Below are positions 1 through 8,160 of a stretch of 64,000 nucleotides of DNA, one piece after another. A program made the position numbers and the translations under genes. This DNA comes from Pantoea sp050157905 (lineage in GTDB: Bacteria; Pseudomonadota; Gammaproteobacteria; Enterobacterales; Enterobacteriaceae), in the NCBI RefSeq assembly GCF_050157905.1, contig NZ_JBKIWZ010000001.1, positions 2,418,001-2,482,000 on the forward strand, in the 5' to 3' direction. The notes beneath the pieces are model-generated. The model saw only the letters and a list, made by a program, of their open reading frames with translations, did no database searches and was not told the DNA's origin. Position 1 is the stretch's first letter. Every line of letters starts with the position of its first letter.

Positions 1-119
1 CCGCTTCGGTTACGATCGGGGGCAACAACCTGAACGTCAGCAATCTGCCGAAGGGCTTTTGCCAGAGTCTGAATCCCTGGCGCATGAATGCCGTCATCGT
101 TACTGAGCAATATCCGCAT
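1..119 (-). CDS. surE: 5'/3'-nucleotidase SurE, N-terminal part (gene runs off the window)
   Basis: Read on the minus strand from an ATG at 119, the translation begins MRILLSNDDGIHAPGIQ and continues to the window edge, about 39 residues in all. The LSNDDG segment holds the paired aspartates that bind the catalytic metal in the SurE family, which hydrolyses nucleoside monophosphates in the cytoplasm. The gene lies downstream of truD in the same direction, as in E. coli, but here 191 bp separate the two rather than the overlap seen in E. coli. A purine-rich AAAAAAAGG stretch precedes the start. Only the N-terminus can be judged. Confidence 0.93.
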   Translation of the reverse strand, partial: MRILLSNDDGIHAPGIQTLAKALRQIADVQVVAPDRNRS

Positions 120-270
120 TTCGTTCTGACCTTTTTTTATTCGACTGGTCGCTGTGGCTGAACCTGTCTGAACGGCATGGCAACAGGTGGGACATGGACA
201 GCGATTTTTGCATTCTAGCGAGGCACGCGAGGAAGTGGTAGGCGTAAATCACAGGACAACAGAGGTTTGC

Positions 271-303
271 CGCAACATTACCCACGCCGTGGACAATGTT
301 GCG
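271..303. other. Inverted repeat between truD and surE
   Basis: CGCAACATT at 271-279 pairs exactly with AATGTTGCG at 295-303, and CCAC/GTGG can pair further inside. It sits 8 bp past the truD stop codon. No T-run follows in the direction of transcription, so it may be a weak terminator or a processing or stability hairpin. Confidence 0.45.
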
Positions 304-310
304 ACAGCGA

Positions 311-1351
311 TTACTCATCAGGCTGGTCGGGGGAGTCCGTGTGGGTCAGCAGTTCCCGGACAACGCTGGTGGCAAAGCTGCCTGCGGGCAGCCAGAACGC
401 CAGCACCAGCGTCGCCGCATCCTGCCAGTGCCACTGCATATCGCGCGGCACCACCAGCATGGCGCGGCGTGCGGCGTCGACTTTCTCGCGTTCAGTCAGA
501 CCGGTTAACAGTGTAGCATCGGCCAGCACCTGCTGTTCAAAAGCCAGCGCCTCCGCCTGTGGGCCTGGCTCGCCGCGCCCCGGCAGCGGCGCGGTAATGC
601 GCAGCTCATGCTGATCGACCCGGCGCTGCGACTCTGCCAGCTCATCGGGCTGCACGACAAACCAGCTGCCACGGCCGGTCAGCTGCAGCGCATCGCCGTT
701 GAGCACCTGAGTCAGCCCACCCTGCTGCTGCAGACGCGCGCTGGTCACTTGGTTAAACAGCGCGCTGCGGGTGGCAGAGAGCATCAGGCTGCGCTTGTTG
801 CGGTCGCGCAGGCTAATCTCATTGCGCGCCCACTTCTCCGCCATCACAAGGTTATTACCGCCGCGACCAAAGCGCTGTTCACCGAAATAGTTCGGCACAC
901 CCGCCGCGCAAATCTGCGCCAGCCGGGTTTCGACAGCGTCACGGTCACTGATCTGACGAATGACCAGCCGGAACGCGTTGCCTGCCAGCGCACCGATGCG
1001 CAGCTTACGTTTGTGGCGCACCGCCTGCAGGATGTCGACCCCTTCCAGCGCGAAACCGCGCAGATCGGGCATCGCATTGCCCGGCAGACGGAAACAGAGC
1101 GTCTGCTCCGTCACCGCATGGCGGTCTTTCATCCCGGCATAGCTCAGGTCGCGCGCAGGCACGCCAAGATACTTCGCCAGCGCTTCCGCCACGAAGCGGG
1201 TATTAGCGCCCACCTTCCGGATGCGCACCAGCAGATGCTCACCTTCTCCATCCGGGCCGTAGCCCAGATCTTCCACGACCACAAAATCGTCCGGATTCGC
1301 CTTGATGACGCCGGAGGCGACGGGCGTGCCGTGCAGGTAATTCAGATTCAT
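311..1351 (-). CDS. truD: tRNA pseudouridine(13) synthase TruD
   Basis: This 346-residue protein forms pseudouridine at position 13 of tRNA-Glu. The family motif GMKDRHA carries the catalytic aspartate at residue 76, and NYFGEQRFG is present downstream, as in the TruD family. The start was set at MNLNYLHGTP (1351) because the 39 upstream in-frame codons encode a basic, non-conserved stretch inside ispF. The start overlaps the ispF stop by 4 bp (ATGA), so it is translationally coupled to ispF. Length matches the family (E. coli 349). The gene is followed by an unusually long gap before surE. Confidence 0.97.
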   Translation of the reverse strand: MNLNYLHGTPVASGVIKANPDDFVVVEDLGYGPDGEGEHLLVRIRKVGANTRFVAEALAKYLGVPARDLSYAGMKDRHAVTEQTLCFRLPGNAMPDLRGFALEGVDILQAVRHKRKLRIGALAGNAFRLVIRQISDRDAVETRLAQICAAGVPNYFGEQRFGRGGNNLVMAEKWARNEISLRDRNKRSLMLSATRSALFNQVTSARLQQQGGLTQVLNGDALQLTGRGSWFVVQPDELAESQRRVDQHELRITAPLPGRGEPGPQAEALAFEQQVLADATLLTGLTEREKVDAARRAMLVVPRDMQWHWQDAATLVLAFWLPAGSFATSVVRELLTHTDSPDQPDE

Positions 1352-1830
1352 TGGCTGTCTGCTTTCAGCAGTAAGGCCACTGCCTCGCAGGCGATCCCTT
1401 CGCCGCGCCCGGTAAAGCCCAGCTTTTCTGTCGTAGTGGCTTTCACATTGACGGCATCCATGTGGCAACCCAGATCTTCCGCGATGTTAATTCGCATCTG
1501 CGGCACGTGCGGCAGCATTTTAGGTGCCTGCGCGATAATCGTGACGTCCACATTGCCGATGCGATAGCCTTTGGCTTCGATACGGCGCCAGGCCTCGCGC
1601 AGCAGGCCCCGGCTGTCCGCGCCTTTAAAGGCGGGATCGGTATCCGGGAACAGTTTACCGATATCGCCCATCGCGACGGCACCCAGCAGAGCATCAGTGA
1701 GCGCATGCAGCGCCACGTCGCCATCCGAATGGGCGATAAACCCCTGCTCAAACGGGATCCGCACACCGCCAATCACTAACGGACCCTCTCCGCCAAAGGC
1801 GTGAACGTCAAAACCGTGACCGATACGCAT
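1348..1830 (-). CDS. ispF: 2-C-methyl-D-erythritol 2,4-cyclodiphosphate synthase
   Basis: IspF cyclises CDP-ME 2-phosphate to ME-cPP, releasing CMP, in the MEP isoprenoid pathway. The N-terminus MRIGHGFDVHAFGG contains the DxH zinc ligands (residues 8 and 10), HSDGDVALHALTDALLG follows, and the C-terminus has the conserved TTTEKLGFTGRGEGI. It is 160 residues long, as is usual. Two ATG codons lie in tandem at 1833 and 1830. I chose the second by homology, but both are at workable distances from an AGGAG. The first ATG overlaps the ispD stop codon, so ispD and ispF are coupled. Confidence 0.97.
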   Translation of the reverse strand: MRIGHGFDVHAFGGEGPLVIGGVRIPFEQGFIAHSDGDVALHALTDALLGAVAMGDIGKLFPDTDPAFKGADSRGLLREAWRRIEAKGYRIGNVDVTIIAQAPKMLPHVPQMRINIAEDLGCHMDAVNVKATTTEKLGFTGRGEGIACEAVALLLKADSQ

Positions 1831-2546
1831 CATGCGCTCTCCTTTAATTGAATCTGACTCAGATAGAAAGCCGCCAGGGCCAGATCTTCCGGCCGGGTGA
1901 CTTTAATGTTATCGCTGCGTCCGCTGACCAGCAGCGGATGGTAGCCACAATACTCCAGCGCCGACGCTTCATCGGTGATAGTGGCGCCTTCGTTCAGCGC
2001 GCGCGTCAGGCAGGCGGTAAGCAGCGCATGCGGGAAGAACTGTGGCGTTAAGGCGTGCCAGAGATCGTCGCGTTCCACCGTGTGAGCGACCGCCGCTTTA
2101 CCCGGCTCGCCCCGTTTCATGGTGTCGCGCACGGGCGCGGCCAGAATCCCGCCGACGTGACTCTGCTGGCGCACATTCAGCAGTTGCTGAAGATCGTCGG
2201 GATGCAGGCAGGGACGCGCCGCGTCATGGACCAGCACCCACGCGGAACCCTGGGCGGCCTGTAAGCCAGCCAGCACGGATTCGGCGCGCGTCTCGCCACC
2301 GGTAACCCGGAGCACACGGGGATCCTGGGCCAGCGGCAGCGAACTGAAATACTGGTCGTCGGGGCTGAGGGCGACAATAACCTGCCGGATAGCGGGATGG
2401 GAAAACAGACGGGCAATGCTGTGTTCCAGAAGGGTGTGCTGACCAATCGTCAGATACTGCTTCGGACAGGTTGCCTGCATGCGGCTGCCAATCCCGGCAG
2501 CGGGCACCACGGCAATCACATCCGCAAGGGAGGCCAGAGTGTTCAT
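1830..2546 (-). CDS. ispD: 2-C-methyl-D-erythritol 4-phosphate cytidylyltransferase
   Basis: IspD transfers CMP from CTP to MEP in the third step of the MEP pathway. The N-terminal nucleotide-binding loop reads VPAAGIGSRM, followed by CPKQYL with its conserved lysine. VHDAARPC and the DNIKVTRPEDLALA C-terminal motif are both intact. At 238 residues it matches family length. It starts 3 bp after the ftsB stop codon and overlaps ispF, giving a tight ftsB-ispD-ispF-truD operon as in E. coli. Nothing unusual was seen. Confidence 0.97.
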   Translation of the reverse strand: MNTLASLADVIAVVPAAGIGSRMQATCPKQYLTIGQHTLLEHSIARLFSHPAIRQVIVALSPDDQYFSSLPLAQDPRVLRVTGGETRAESVLAGLQAAQGSAWVLVHDAARPCLHPDDLQQLLNVRQQSHVGGILAAPVRDTMKRGEPGKAAVAHTVERDDLWHALTPQFFPHALLTACLTRALNEGATITDEASALEYCGYHPLLVSGRSDNIKVTRPEDLALAAFYLSQIQLKESA

Positions 2547-2549
2547 GTT

Positions 2550-2867
2550 TTATCGTTGTTGGTTTTGCGCAGAGAGTTGCGCGTTGCGTTTGTTCTGGTC
2601 AGGCACCAGACGATAGAAGGTCTCACCGGGCTTAATCATGCCCAGTTCGTTGCGTGCACGCTCCTCGATCGCTTCCGAGCCGCCATTGAGGTCGTCAATT
2701 TCGGCAAACAGCTGATCGTTGCGCGACTTCAGTTTGGCATTGTTTGCCTGTTGCACCGCGACATCATCATTGACGCGCGTATAGTCATGGATGCCATTTT
2801 TCCCCAGCCACAACGAATATTGCAGCCAGCCAAGCAGCACCAGTAACAGTAACGTCAGTTTTCCCAT
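2550..2867 (-). CDS. ftsB: Cell division protein FtsB
   Basis: FtsB is a small bitopic inner-membrane protein that joins FtsL and FtsQ in the divisome. The 105 residues show a short cytoplasmic N-terminus, one membrane span (LTLLLLVLLGWLQYSLWLG, residues 4-22), then a polar heptad-rich segment (VQQANNAKLKSRNDQLFAEI) that would form the coiled coil with FtsL. The start was placed at MGKLTLLLL (2867). An upstream in-frame extension to 3023 has no similarity to the family. The gene leads the ispD-ispF operon. Confidence 0.95.
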   Translation of the reverse strand: MGKLTLLLLVLLGWLQYSLWLGKNGIHDYTRVNDDVAVQQANNAKLKSRNDQLFAEIDDLNGGSEAIEERARNELGMIKPGETFYRLVPDQNKRNAQLSAQNQQR

Positions 2868-3044
2868 CCCGCCCCCTAAAATCGGCCCAATCATCCCATA
2901 ACTTTGCACAGGACTCCACACCAGCCGCGAAAATGGCGCGCTTTGCTGCGCGTCTGTGCAAAATATGAATCTGTGCCGATTCTGACGGGAAAAGATTTGT
3001 AACCTGCCGATGCGTTTGCACATCAGTACAGGCGGCGTGAGGCG

Positions 3045-3365
3045 TTACCAGCCGGAGAGGAAAGAGAACATCAGCCAGAAGAGTGTGACCACAATAATCA
3101 CCGTGGCGAGTGCAGCCCAGAGCCACTGACCACTGAGAAGCGTATTCAGTGCGATACCCGTGACCACGGCAACCGGCAGCAGGGCCAGAAAGAATGGCCA
3201 GGTATAAAGAAAGAAAAACAGCGTGTTAGAGCCGAACAGCAGAAAGGGAATCGCCAGCGCGCACCAGTAAGCGAGAAAGCCGATCACGCCACCCGGCAGC
3301 AATGAGCGCGGCTCATCACGGGAAGCGTCATCTTTACGGGCGAGCATTGGGGTAATGTTCTGCAT
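3045..3365 (-). CDS. ygbE: DUF3561 inner-membrane protein YgbE
   Basis: This is a 106-residue membrane protein of unknown function, found between ftsB and cysC as in E. coli. It shares the conserved segment GSNTLFFFLYTWPFFLALLPVAVV with YgbE. Three hydrophobic helices are visible (roughly residues 27-46, 48-70 and 78-104). I preferred the ATG at 3365 (MQNITPM) over the one at 3371 because an AGGA lies at suitable distance from it, whereas it nearly touches the upstream ATG. It is separated from ftsB by 177 bp and may have its own transcript. Confidence 0.88.
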   Translation of the reverse strand: MQNITPMLARKDDASRDEPRSLLPGGVIGFLAYWCALAIPFLLFGSNTLFFFLYTWPFFLALLPVAVVTGIALNTLLSGQWLWAALATVIIVVTLFWLMFSFLSGW

Positions 3366-3419
3366 AGGCATCCTGTTGGCGCGAGGGCGGCAAATCAGAA
3401 GCGATCTGCCGCTGTCTCT

Positions 3420-4025
3420 TCAGGATCTGATGATATCGCGGTCACGCAGCAGGTCTAACAATTGGGCTGCCAGTTTTGTAACCAATTGTTCGCCATCCAG
3501 CTGGATTTCCGGGCGGTCAGGCGCCTCATAAACGCTGTCGATACCGGTGAAATTACGCAGCTCACCCGCACGCGCTTTACGGTACAAGCCTTTGGGATCG
3601 CGCGCTTCACACACGGCCAGCGGCGTATCAACAAAGACCTCGATAAACTGTCCGGGTTCGAGCAGATCGCGCACCATCTGCCGCTCGGCGCGATGCGGCG
3701 AGATAAAGGCCGTCAGCACCACCAGCCCGGCATCGACCATCAGTTTCGCCACTTCGCCGACCCGACGGATATTCTCTTTGCGGTCGTCATCGCTGAAACC
3801 GAGGTCACGGCAGAGGCCGTGGCGCACGTTGTCACCGTCCAGCAGATAGGTGCTGACGCCGATACGGTGCAGCGCCTGTTCCAGCGCGCCCGCAACGGTT
3901 GATTTGCCCGAGCCCGAAAGCCCGGTAAACCACAGCACCGCCCCCTGGTGACCATGCTGCTGCTCGCGAGCGGCGCGTGTCACCGGATGGTCATGCCACA
4001 CCACATTCTCATCATGCCCGGCCAT
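3420..4025 (-). CDS. cysC: Adenylyl-sulfate (APS) kinase
   Basis: CysC phosphorylates adenosine 5'-phosphosulfate to PAPS, the second activation step of sulfate assimilation. The P-loop GLSGSGKST is at about residues 35-43. DGDNVRHGLCRDLGFS and the FISPHRAERQ loop, both typical of APS kinases, follow. It has 201 residues, the normal length. Its ATG overlaps the cysN stop by one base (TAATG), so its translation probably depends on ribosomes finishing cysN, and the cysN frameshift could therefore lower its expression. Confidence 0.97.
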   Translation of the reverse strand: MAGHDENVVWHDHPVTRAAREQQHGHQGAVLWFTGLSGSGKSTVAGALEQALHRIGVSTYLLDGDNVRHGLCRDLGFSDDDRKENIRRVGEVAKLMVDAGLVVLTAFISPHRAERQMVRDLLEPGQFIEVFVDTPLAVCEARDPKGLYRKARAGELRNFTGIDSVYEAPDRPEIQLDGEQLVTKLAAQLLDLLRDRDIIRS

Positions 4026-5451
4026 TACTGACCGCCCAGCAGGTCACGCGCATTCCAGTGCGGGAAGTGACGGCGCACCAGCGCATTCAGTTCCAGCTCA
4101 AAGGCGCTGAACTCACCGCGGTTAACCGGCGCGTCCAGATTCGGCTGATAAATCATGCCGGCCCCGACGGTGACGTTACTCAGGCGATCGATAAAGATCA
4201 TGCCGCCGGTCACCGGGTTCTGCTGATAGCTGTCGAGCACCATCGGTTCATCGAAGGTGATCTCAACGCGACCGATGCCGTTCAGCGGCAGCGCATCGAC
4301 CTGATGCGTCTCCAGTGAGTTAATTTCGACCTGATGCAGCACCTTCTCAACCCGGCCACGGTCTTTTTCCCGGCGATTTTCAGGTCATAGCTCTGACCGG
4401 CCTGCAGCGGCTGCTCCGCCATCCAGACCACATCAACGCTGGCGGACTGAACCGCCGTCAGCGTTTCACCGGCGTCGACCAGCAGATCGCCGCGGCTGAT
4501 ATCAATCTCATCCGCCAGCACCAGGGTGATCGCCTCGCCTGCGCCCGCTTCCTGCAGATCGCCATCAAAGGTGACAATGCGCGCAACGGTAGACTCGACG
4601 CCGGAAGGCAGCACTTTGACACGCTGTCCCACCTGCACGCTGCCCGATGCCAGCGTGCCGGCATAGCCGCGGAAATCCAGGTTCGGACGATTGACATACT
4701 GCACCGGGAAACGCATCGGCTGATGATCGACGACACGCTTCAGCTCCACGGTTTCCAGCACATCCAGCAGCGTCGGGCCGCTGTACCACGGCATGGTCTG
4801 GCTGGCAGAGGCGACGTTGTCTCCTTCAAGCGCCGACATCGGCACAAAGCGGATATCAAGATCGTCGGGCAGCTGAGCCGCAAAATCGAGGTAATCCTGT
4901 TTGATCTGCTCAAAACGTTCCTGGCTGTACTCCACCAGATCCATCTTGTTGATCGCCACAACCAGATGTTTGATCCCCAGCAGCGTCGAGATAAAACTGT
5001 GACGGCGGGTCTGATCCAGCACGCCTTTACGCGCATCGATCAGCAGGATCGCCAGATCGCAGGTTGAGGCGCCGGTCGCCATGTTGCGGGTGTACTGCTC
5101 ATGGCCCGGCGTGTCGGCAATGATAAATTTACGTTTTTCGGTCGAGAAGTAGCGGTAAGCCACATCGATGGTAATGCCCTGCTCACGCTCTGCCTGCAGG
5201 CCATCCACCAGTAGCGCCAGATCGAGTTTCTCGCCCTGTGTGCCGTGACGCTTGCTGTCGTTGTGCAGGGATGAGAGCTGATCTTCATAGATCTGACGGG
5301 TGTCATGCAGCAGACGACCGATCAGCGTACTTTTGCCATCGTCCACGCTGCCGCAGGTCAGAAAACGCAGCAGGCTTTTGTGCTGTTGCGCGGTCAGCCA
5401 GGCTTCAACGCCACCCTGCTCGGCAATCTGTTGTGCAATTACGGTATTCAT
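4025..5451 (-). pseudogene. cysN: Sulfate adenylyltransferase subunit 1 (CysN), interrupted by a one-base frameshift
   Basis: CysN is the GTPase subunit of ATP sulfurylase and drives APS formation by CysD. The N-terminal G domain is intact: GSVDDGKS, DTPGHEQY and NKMDL are all present, as are the following beta-barrel segments. After KIAGKKT (residue 364) the frame turns into 25 unrelated residues and stops at 4282. The remaining C-terminal region (LHQVEINSLETHQVDALPLN to RRHFPHWNARDLLGGQ) continues in the neighbouring frame from about 4357 to 4025. Adding one base, for example a third C in the minus-strand CC at 4361-4360, restores a 475-residue protein, exactly the E. coli length. Both halves keep conserved sequence, so this is either very recent or an assembly error. 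Confidence 0.9.
4360..4361 (-). other. Site of the cysN frameshift
   Basis: Related CysN proteins read KIAGKKTR-x-RV here. The sequence gives AAA AAG ACC GTG GCC GGG, whereas AAA AAG ACC CGT GGC CGG would match. One base is missing next to short homopolymer tracts: an A5 run (T5 on the plus strand at 4364-4368) and the CC at 4361-4360. Confidence 0.85.
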
Positions 5452-5462
5452 CTGGCGTCTCC

Positions 5463-6371
5463 TTAGAAATAACCCTGACGTTTTTTCAGTTCCATCGAAC
5501 CGGACTGATCGCGATCGATCACGCGGCCCTGACGCTCGCTGGTAGTGGAAACCAGCATCTCTTCGATGATATCCGGCAGCGTCTGCGCCTCAGACTCTAC
5601 GGCGCCGGTCAGCGGCCAGCAGCCCAGCGTGCGGAAACGCACCATCCGCTCGGTGATCTCTTCGCCCGGCTGCAGGTTGATGCGATCGTCATCGATCATC
5701 ATCAGCATGCCATCGCGCTCCAGCACCGGACGCGGCGCGGCGAGATAGAGCGGCACGATCTCGATATTTTCCAGGAAGATGTACTGCCAGATATCCAGTT
5801 CGGTCCAGTTCGACAGCGGGAAGACGCGGATGCTTTCGCCTTTGTTGATCTGACCGTTGTAGTTGTGCCACAGCTCAGGACGCTGGTTTTTCGGGTCCCA
5901 GCGATGGAAGCGGTCGCGGAACGAGTAAATGCGCTCTTTCGCGCGTGATTTCTCTTCGTCACGACGTGCGCCGCCAAAGGCCGCGTCAAAACCATATTTG
6001 TTCAGCGCCTGCTTCAGCCCTTCGGTCTTCATGATGTCCGTGTGTTTGGCACTGCCGTGAACAAAGGGGTTGATCCCCATCGCCACACCTTCCGGGTTGC
6101 GGTGAACCAGCAGCTCTGCGCCCATCGCTTTCACGGTGCGGTCACGGAATTCGTACATTTCACGAAATTTCCAGCCGGTATCCACATGCAGCAGCGGGAA
6201 CGGCAGCGTGCCCGGATAGAAGGCTTTGCGCGCCAGATGCAGCATGACGGATGAGTCTTTACCGATGGAGTACATCATCACCGGATTGCTGAACTCCGCC
6301 GCCACTTCGCGAATAATATGGATACTCTCCGCCTCCAGCTGACGCAGATGAGTGAGTCGTTTTTGGTCCAT
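5463..6371 (-). CDS. cysD: Sulfate adenylyltransferase subunit 2
   Basis: CysD is the catalytic ATP-sulfurylase subunit, adenylylating sulfate to APS together with CysN. It belongs to the PP-loop ATPase superfamily, with SIGKDSSVMLHL at about residues 36-47, followed by HVDTGWKF and GARRDEEKSRAKER. It has 302 residues, the same as E. coli, and ends in the usual lysine-rich tail (MELKKRQGYF). It lies 9 bp downstream of cysG and 11 bp upstream of cysN in the cysGDNC operon. Confidence 0.97.
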   Translation of the reverse strand: MDQKRLTHLRQLEAESIHIIREVAAEFSNPVMMYSIGKDSSVMLHLARKAFYPGTLPFPLLHVDTGWKFREMYEFRDRTVKAMGAELLVHRNPEGVAMGINPFVHGSAKHTDIMKTEGLKQALNKYGFDAAFGGARRDEEKSRAKERIYSFRDRFHRWDPKNQRPELWHNYNGQINKGESIRVFPLSNWTELDIWQYIFLENIEIVPLYLAAPRPVLERDGMLMMIDDDRINLQPGEEITERMVRFRTLGCWPLTGAVESEAQTLPDIIEEMLVSTTSERQGRVIDRDQSGSMELKKRQGYF

Positions 6372-6380
6372 GATTTTCCC

Positions 6381-7796
6381 TCAAGCCAGATTGACAACGG
6401 CGGACTCGCGAGCCCCCTGCTGTGCCGAATGTTTAAACCAGGCGAGTTGCCCGTGCAGATTTACCACCTCTCCAATCACCAGCAGCGCCGGAGTGGGTGC
6501 TGAGGCGGCCAGCGCCTCAAGTTGTTCTAAGGTGCCGGTCAGCACCTGCTGATCCTGGCGGGTGCCGCGACTGATCACCGCCACCGGCGTGGAGGGCGCG
6601 CGGCCATGGGCAATTAACGCTTCGCTGATCGCGGCCGCTTTCACGGTGCCCATATAGATGGCCAGCGTCTGACGCGCACGCGCCAGCGATGGCCAGTCAA
6701 TGTCATGCCCATCAGGACGGCAGTGACCGGTAATAAACATTACGCTCTGCGCGTAATCGCGATGGGTCAGCGGAATCCCGGCATAAGCTGTTGCGCCCGC
6801 GGCGGCCGTGACGCCTGGCACCACCTGGAAGGGAACGCCTGCCAGCTGGGCCGCCTGCAGCTCTTCGCCGCCGCGGCCAAAGATAAAGGGATCTCCCCCC
6901 TTCAGCCGTACGACCCGCTTCCCCTTAAGCGCCAGTGAAACCAGCAGCTGATTGATCTCATCCTGCGGCAACGTATGGGCGCTGGCGCGTTTGCCGACGC
7001 AGATGCGGTCGGCATCGCGGCGCACCAGATCCAGCACTTCCTCGCTGACCAGATGATCGTAAAGCACCACATCGGCCAGCTGCATCACCTGCAGGCCGCG
7101 CAGCGTCAGCAGGCCGCTGTCGCCAGGGCCCGCGCCCACCAGGAAGATCTCGCCCTGACGGGTCGGCTCGGCATGGAGTTCGCGGTCCAGGATCTGTTTC
7201 GCCTCTTCAACGTTGCCGGCGGCTATCTGGCTGGCAAACTGCCCTTCAAAGGCGCGTTCCCAGAAGCGGCGGCGGTCGGACATGCGGCTGAAACGCTGTT
7301 TGACCTTATCGCGCCAGAGTCCGGCCACCTCCGCCATCTGTCCCAGTGTGGCAGGCAGCAGCGTTTCAATTTTTTCACGCAGCATACGGGCCAGCACCGG
7401 GGCGGTGCCACTGGAGGAGATCGCCACCACCAGCGGTGAGCGGTCAACAATCGAGGGGAAGATAAAGGTGCATTTCGGCTGGTCATCGACCACATTAACC
7501 AGCTTATGCCGCGCATTGGCAGCATCGAAAACCTGGGTATTAAGTGCGTTGTCGTCGGTGGCGGCAATCACCAGAAAAACGTTATCCAGCTGGGCCGGAT
7601 CAAACGTGGTCGCTATCCACTCCAGCGCCTGCTCATCATGCAGTGCCTGTAGTTCAGGGCAGAGTTCGCGGGAAGCGATCTGGATACGCGCGCGCGCGCG
7701 ACGCAGCAGTTCAATTTTACGTGCCGCAATATCTCCACCACCGACAACCAGAACCGGGCGGCCAGAGAGATCGGCAAAAAGAGGCAGATAGTTCAC
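6381..7796 (-). CDS. cysG: Siroheme synthase (trifunctional CysG)
   Basis: CysG converts uroporphyrinogen III to siroheme, the prosthetic group of sulfite reductase CysI. The N-terminal half is the dehydrogenase/ferrochelatase (CysG-B), with the NAD-binding VVGGGDIAARK at residues 17-27 and AISSSGTAPVLARMLREK. From about residue 216 the SUMT half starts with VGAGPGDSGLLTLRGL, followed by RLKGGDPFIFGRGGEE and GIPLTHRDYA. The start codon is GTG, preceded by CAGGG at 5 bp. In E. coli cysG follows the nir genes. Here it is first in the cysDNC operon, so siroheme supply is tied to sulfate activation. Length 471 fits the family. Confidence 0.96.
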   Translation of the reverse strand: MNYLPLFADLSGRPVLVVGGGDIAARKIELLRRARARIQIASRELCPELQALHDEQALEWIATTFDPAQLDNVFLVIAATDDNALNTQVFDAANARHKLVNVVDDQPKCTFIFPSIVDRSPLVVAISSSGTAPVLARMLREKIETLLPATLGQMAEVAGLWRDKVKQRFSRMSDRRRFWERAFEGQFASQIAAGNVEEAKQILDRELHAEPTRQGEIFLVGAGPGDSGLLTLRGLQVMQLADVVLYDHLVSEEVLDLVRRDADRICVGKRASAHTLPQDEINQLLVSLALKGKRVVRLKGGDPFIFGRGGEELQAAQLAGVPFQVVPGVTAAAGATAYAGIPLTHRDYAQSVMFITGHCRPDGHDIDWPSLARARQTLAIYMGTVKAAAISEALIAHGRAPSTPVAVISRGTRQDQQVLTGTLEQLEALAASAPTPALLVIGEVVNLHGQLAWFKHSAQQGARESAVVNLA

Positions 7797-7830
7797 GTTA
7801 ACCCTGATGTTTTAACTTTGTATTAACGCG

Positions 7831-7898
7831 ACTATACGTCGCAGGGTTCAGGCAGATGAAATTACGAATTGGAATGAGTAGTTACCGAATGGAATAAC
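7831..7898 (-). promoter_or_regulatory. Putative cysG operon promoter with possible CysB site
   Basis: A -10-like TATAGT reads on the minus strand (plus 7831-7836) with no recognisable -35, which is usual for activator-dependent promoters. About 45-55 bp upstream, two similar blocks lie in the same orientation (GAATTGGAAT at 7866-7875 and GAATGGAATAAC at 7887-7898), resembling the ATTCC-rich elements of CysB targets. The rest of the 364-bp gap to iap holds no convincing ORF. CysB binding is inferred. Confidence 0.4.
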
Positions 7899-8086
7899 GC
7901 CCCGGCAGAGCACAGAACAAATTGATCTTAACAGATGAAATTAAATGACTTTTTCGTGAAGTGATTCACAGATTTATGCATCCCTGCCCGGGACCAGAAG
8001 CAGATAAGTGCCAGTAATACTGACACGACGTGCTGATTAGCGGTTCAGCGCCCGAATCCCCTCACCGGACGGCGGTGCAAAAGGGG

Positions 8087-8120
8087 TATAATGCGCCCGG
8101 CGTGGCGGGCTATGGCCCGC
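8087..8120 (+). promoter_or_regulatory. Possible iap promoter -10 and leader hairpin
   Basis: A perfect TATAAT lies at 8087-8092, 68 bp before the iap start, but without a good -35 at normal spacing. Just downstream GCGGGC (8105-8110) pairs with GCCCGC (8115-8120) around a TATG loop, so the leader RNA would carry a stable hairpin. Confidence 0.35.
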
Positions 8121-8160
8121 ATGCAGAAAGGCTCCCGGATAACGAAAAAAAGGATGCACT

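Noticed and set aside
100..318. A 72-codon minus-strand ORF across the truD-surE gap
   Set aside because: It overlaps the surE start in another frame and has no similarity to known proteins.
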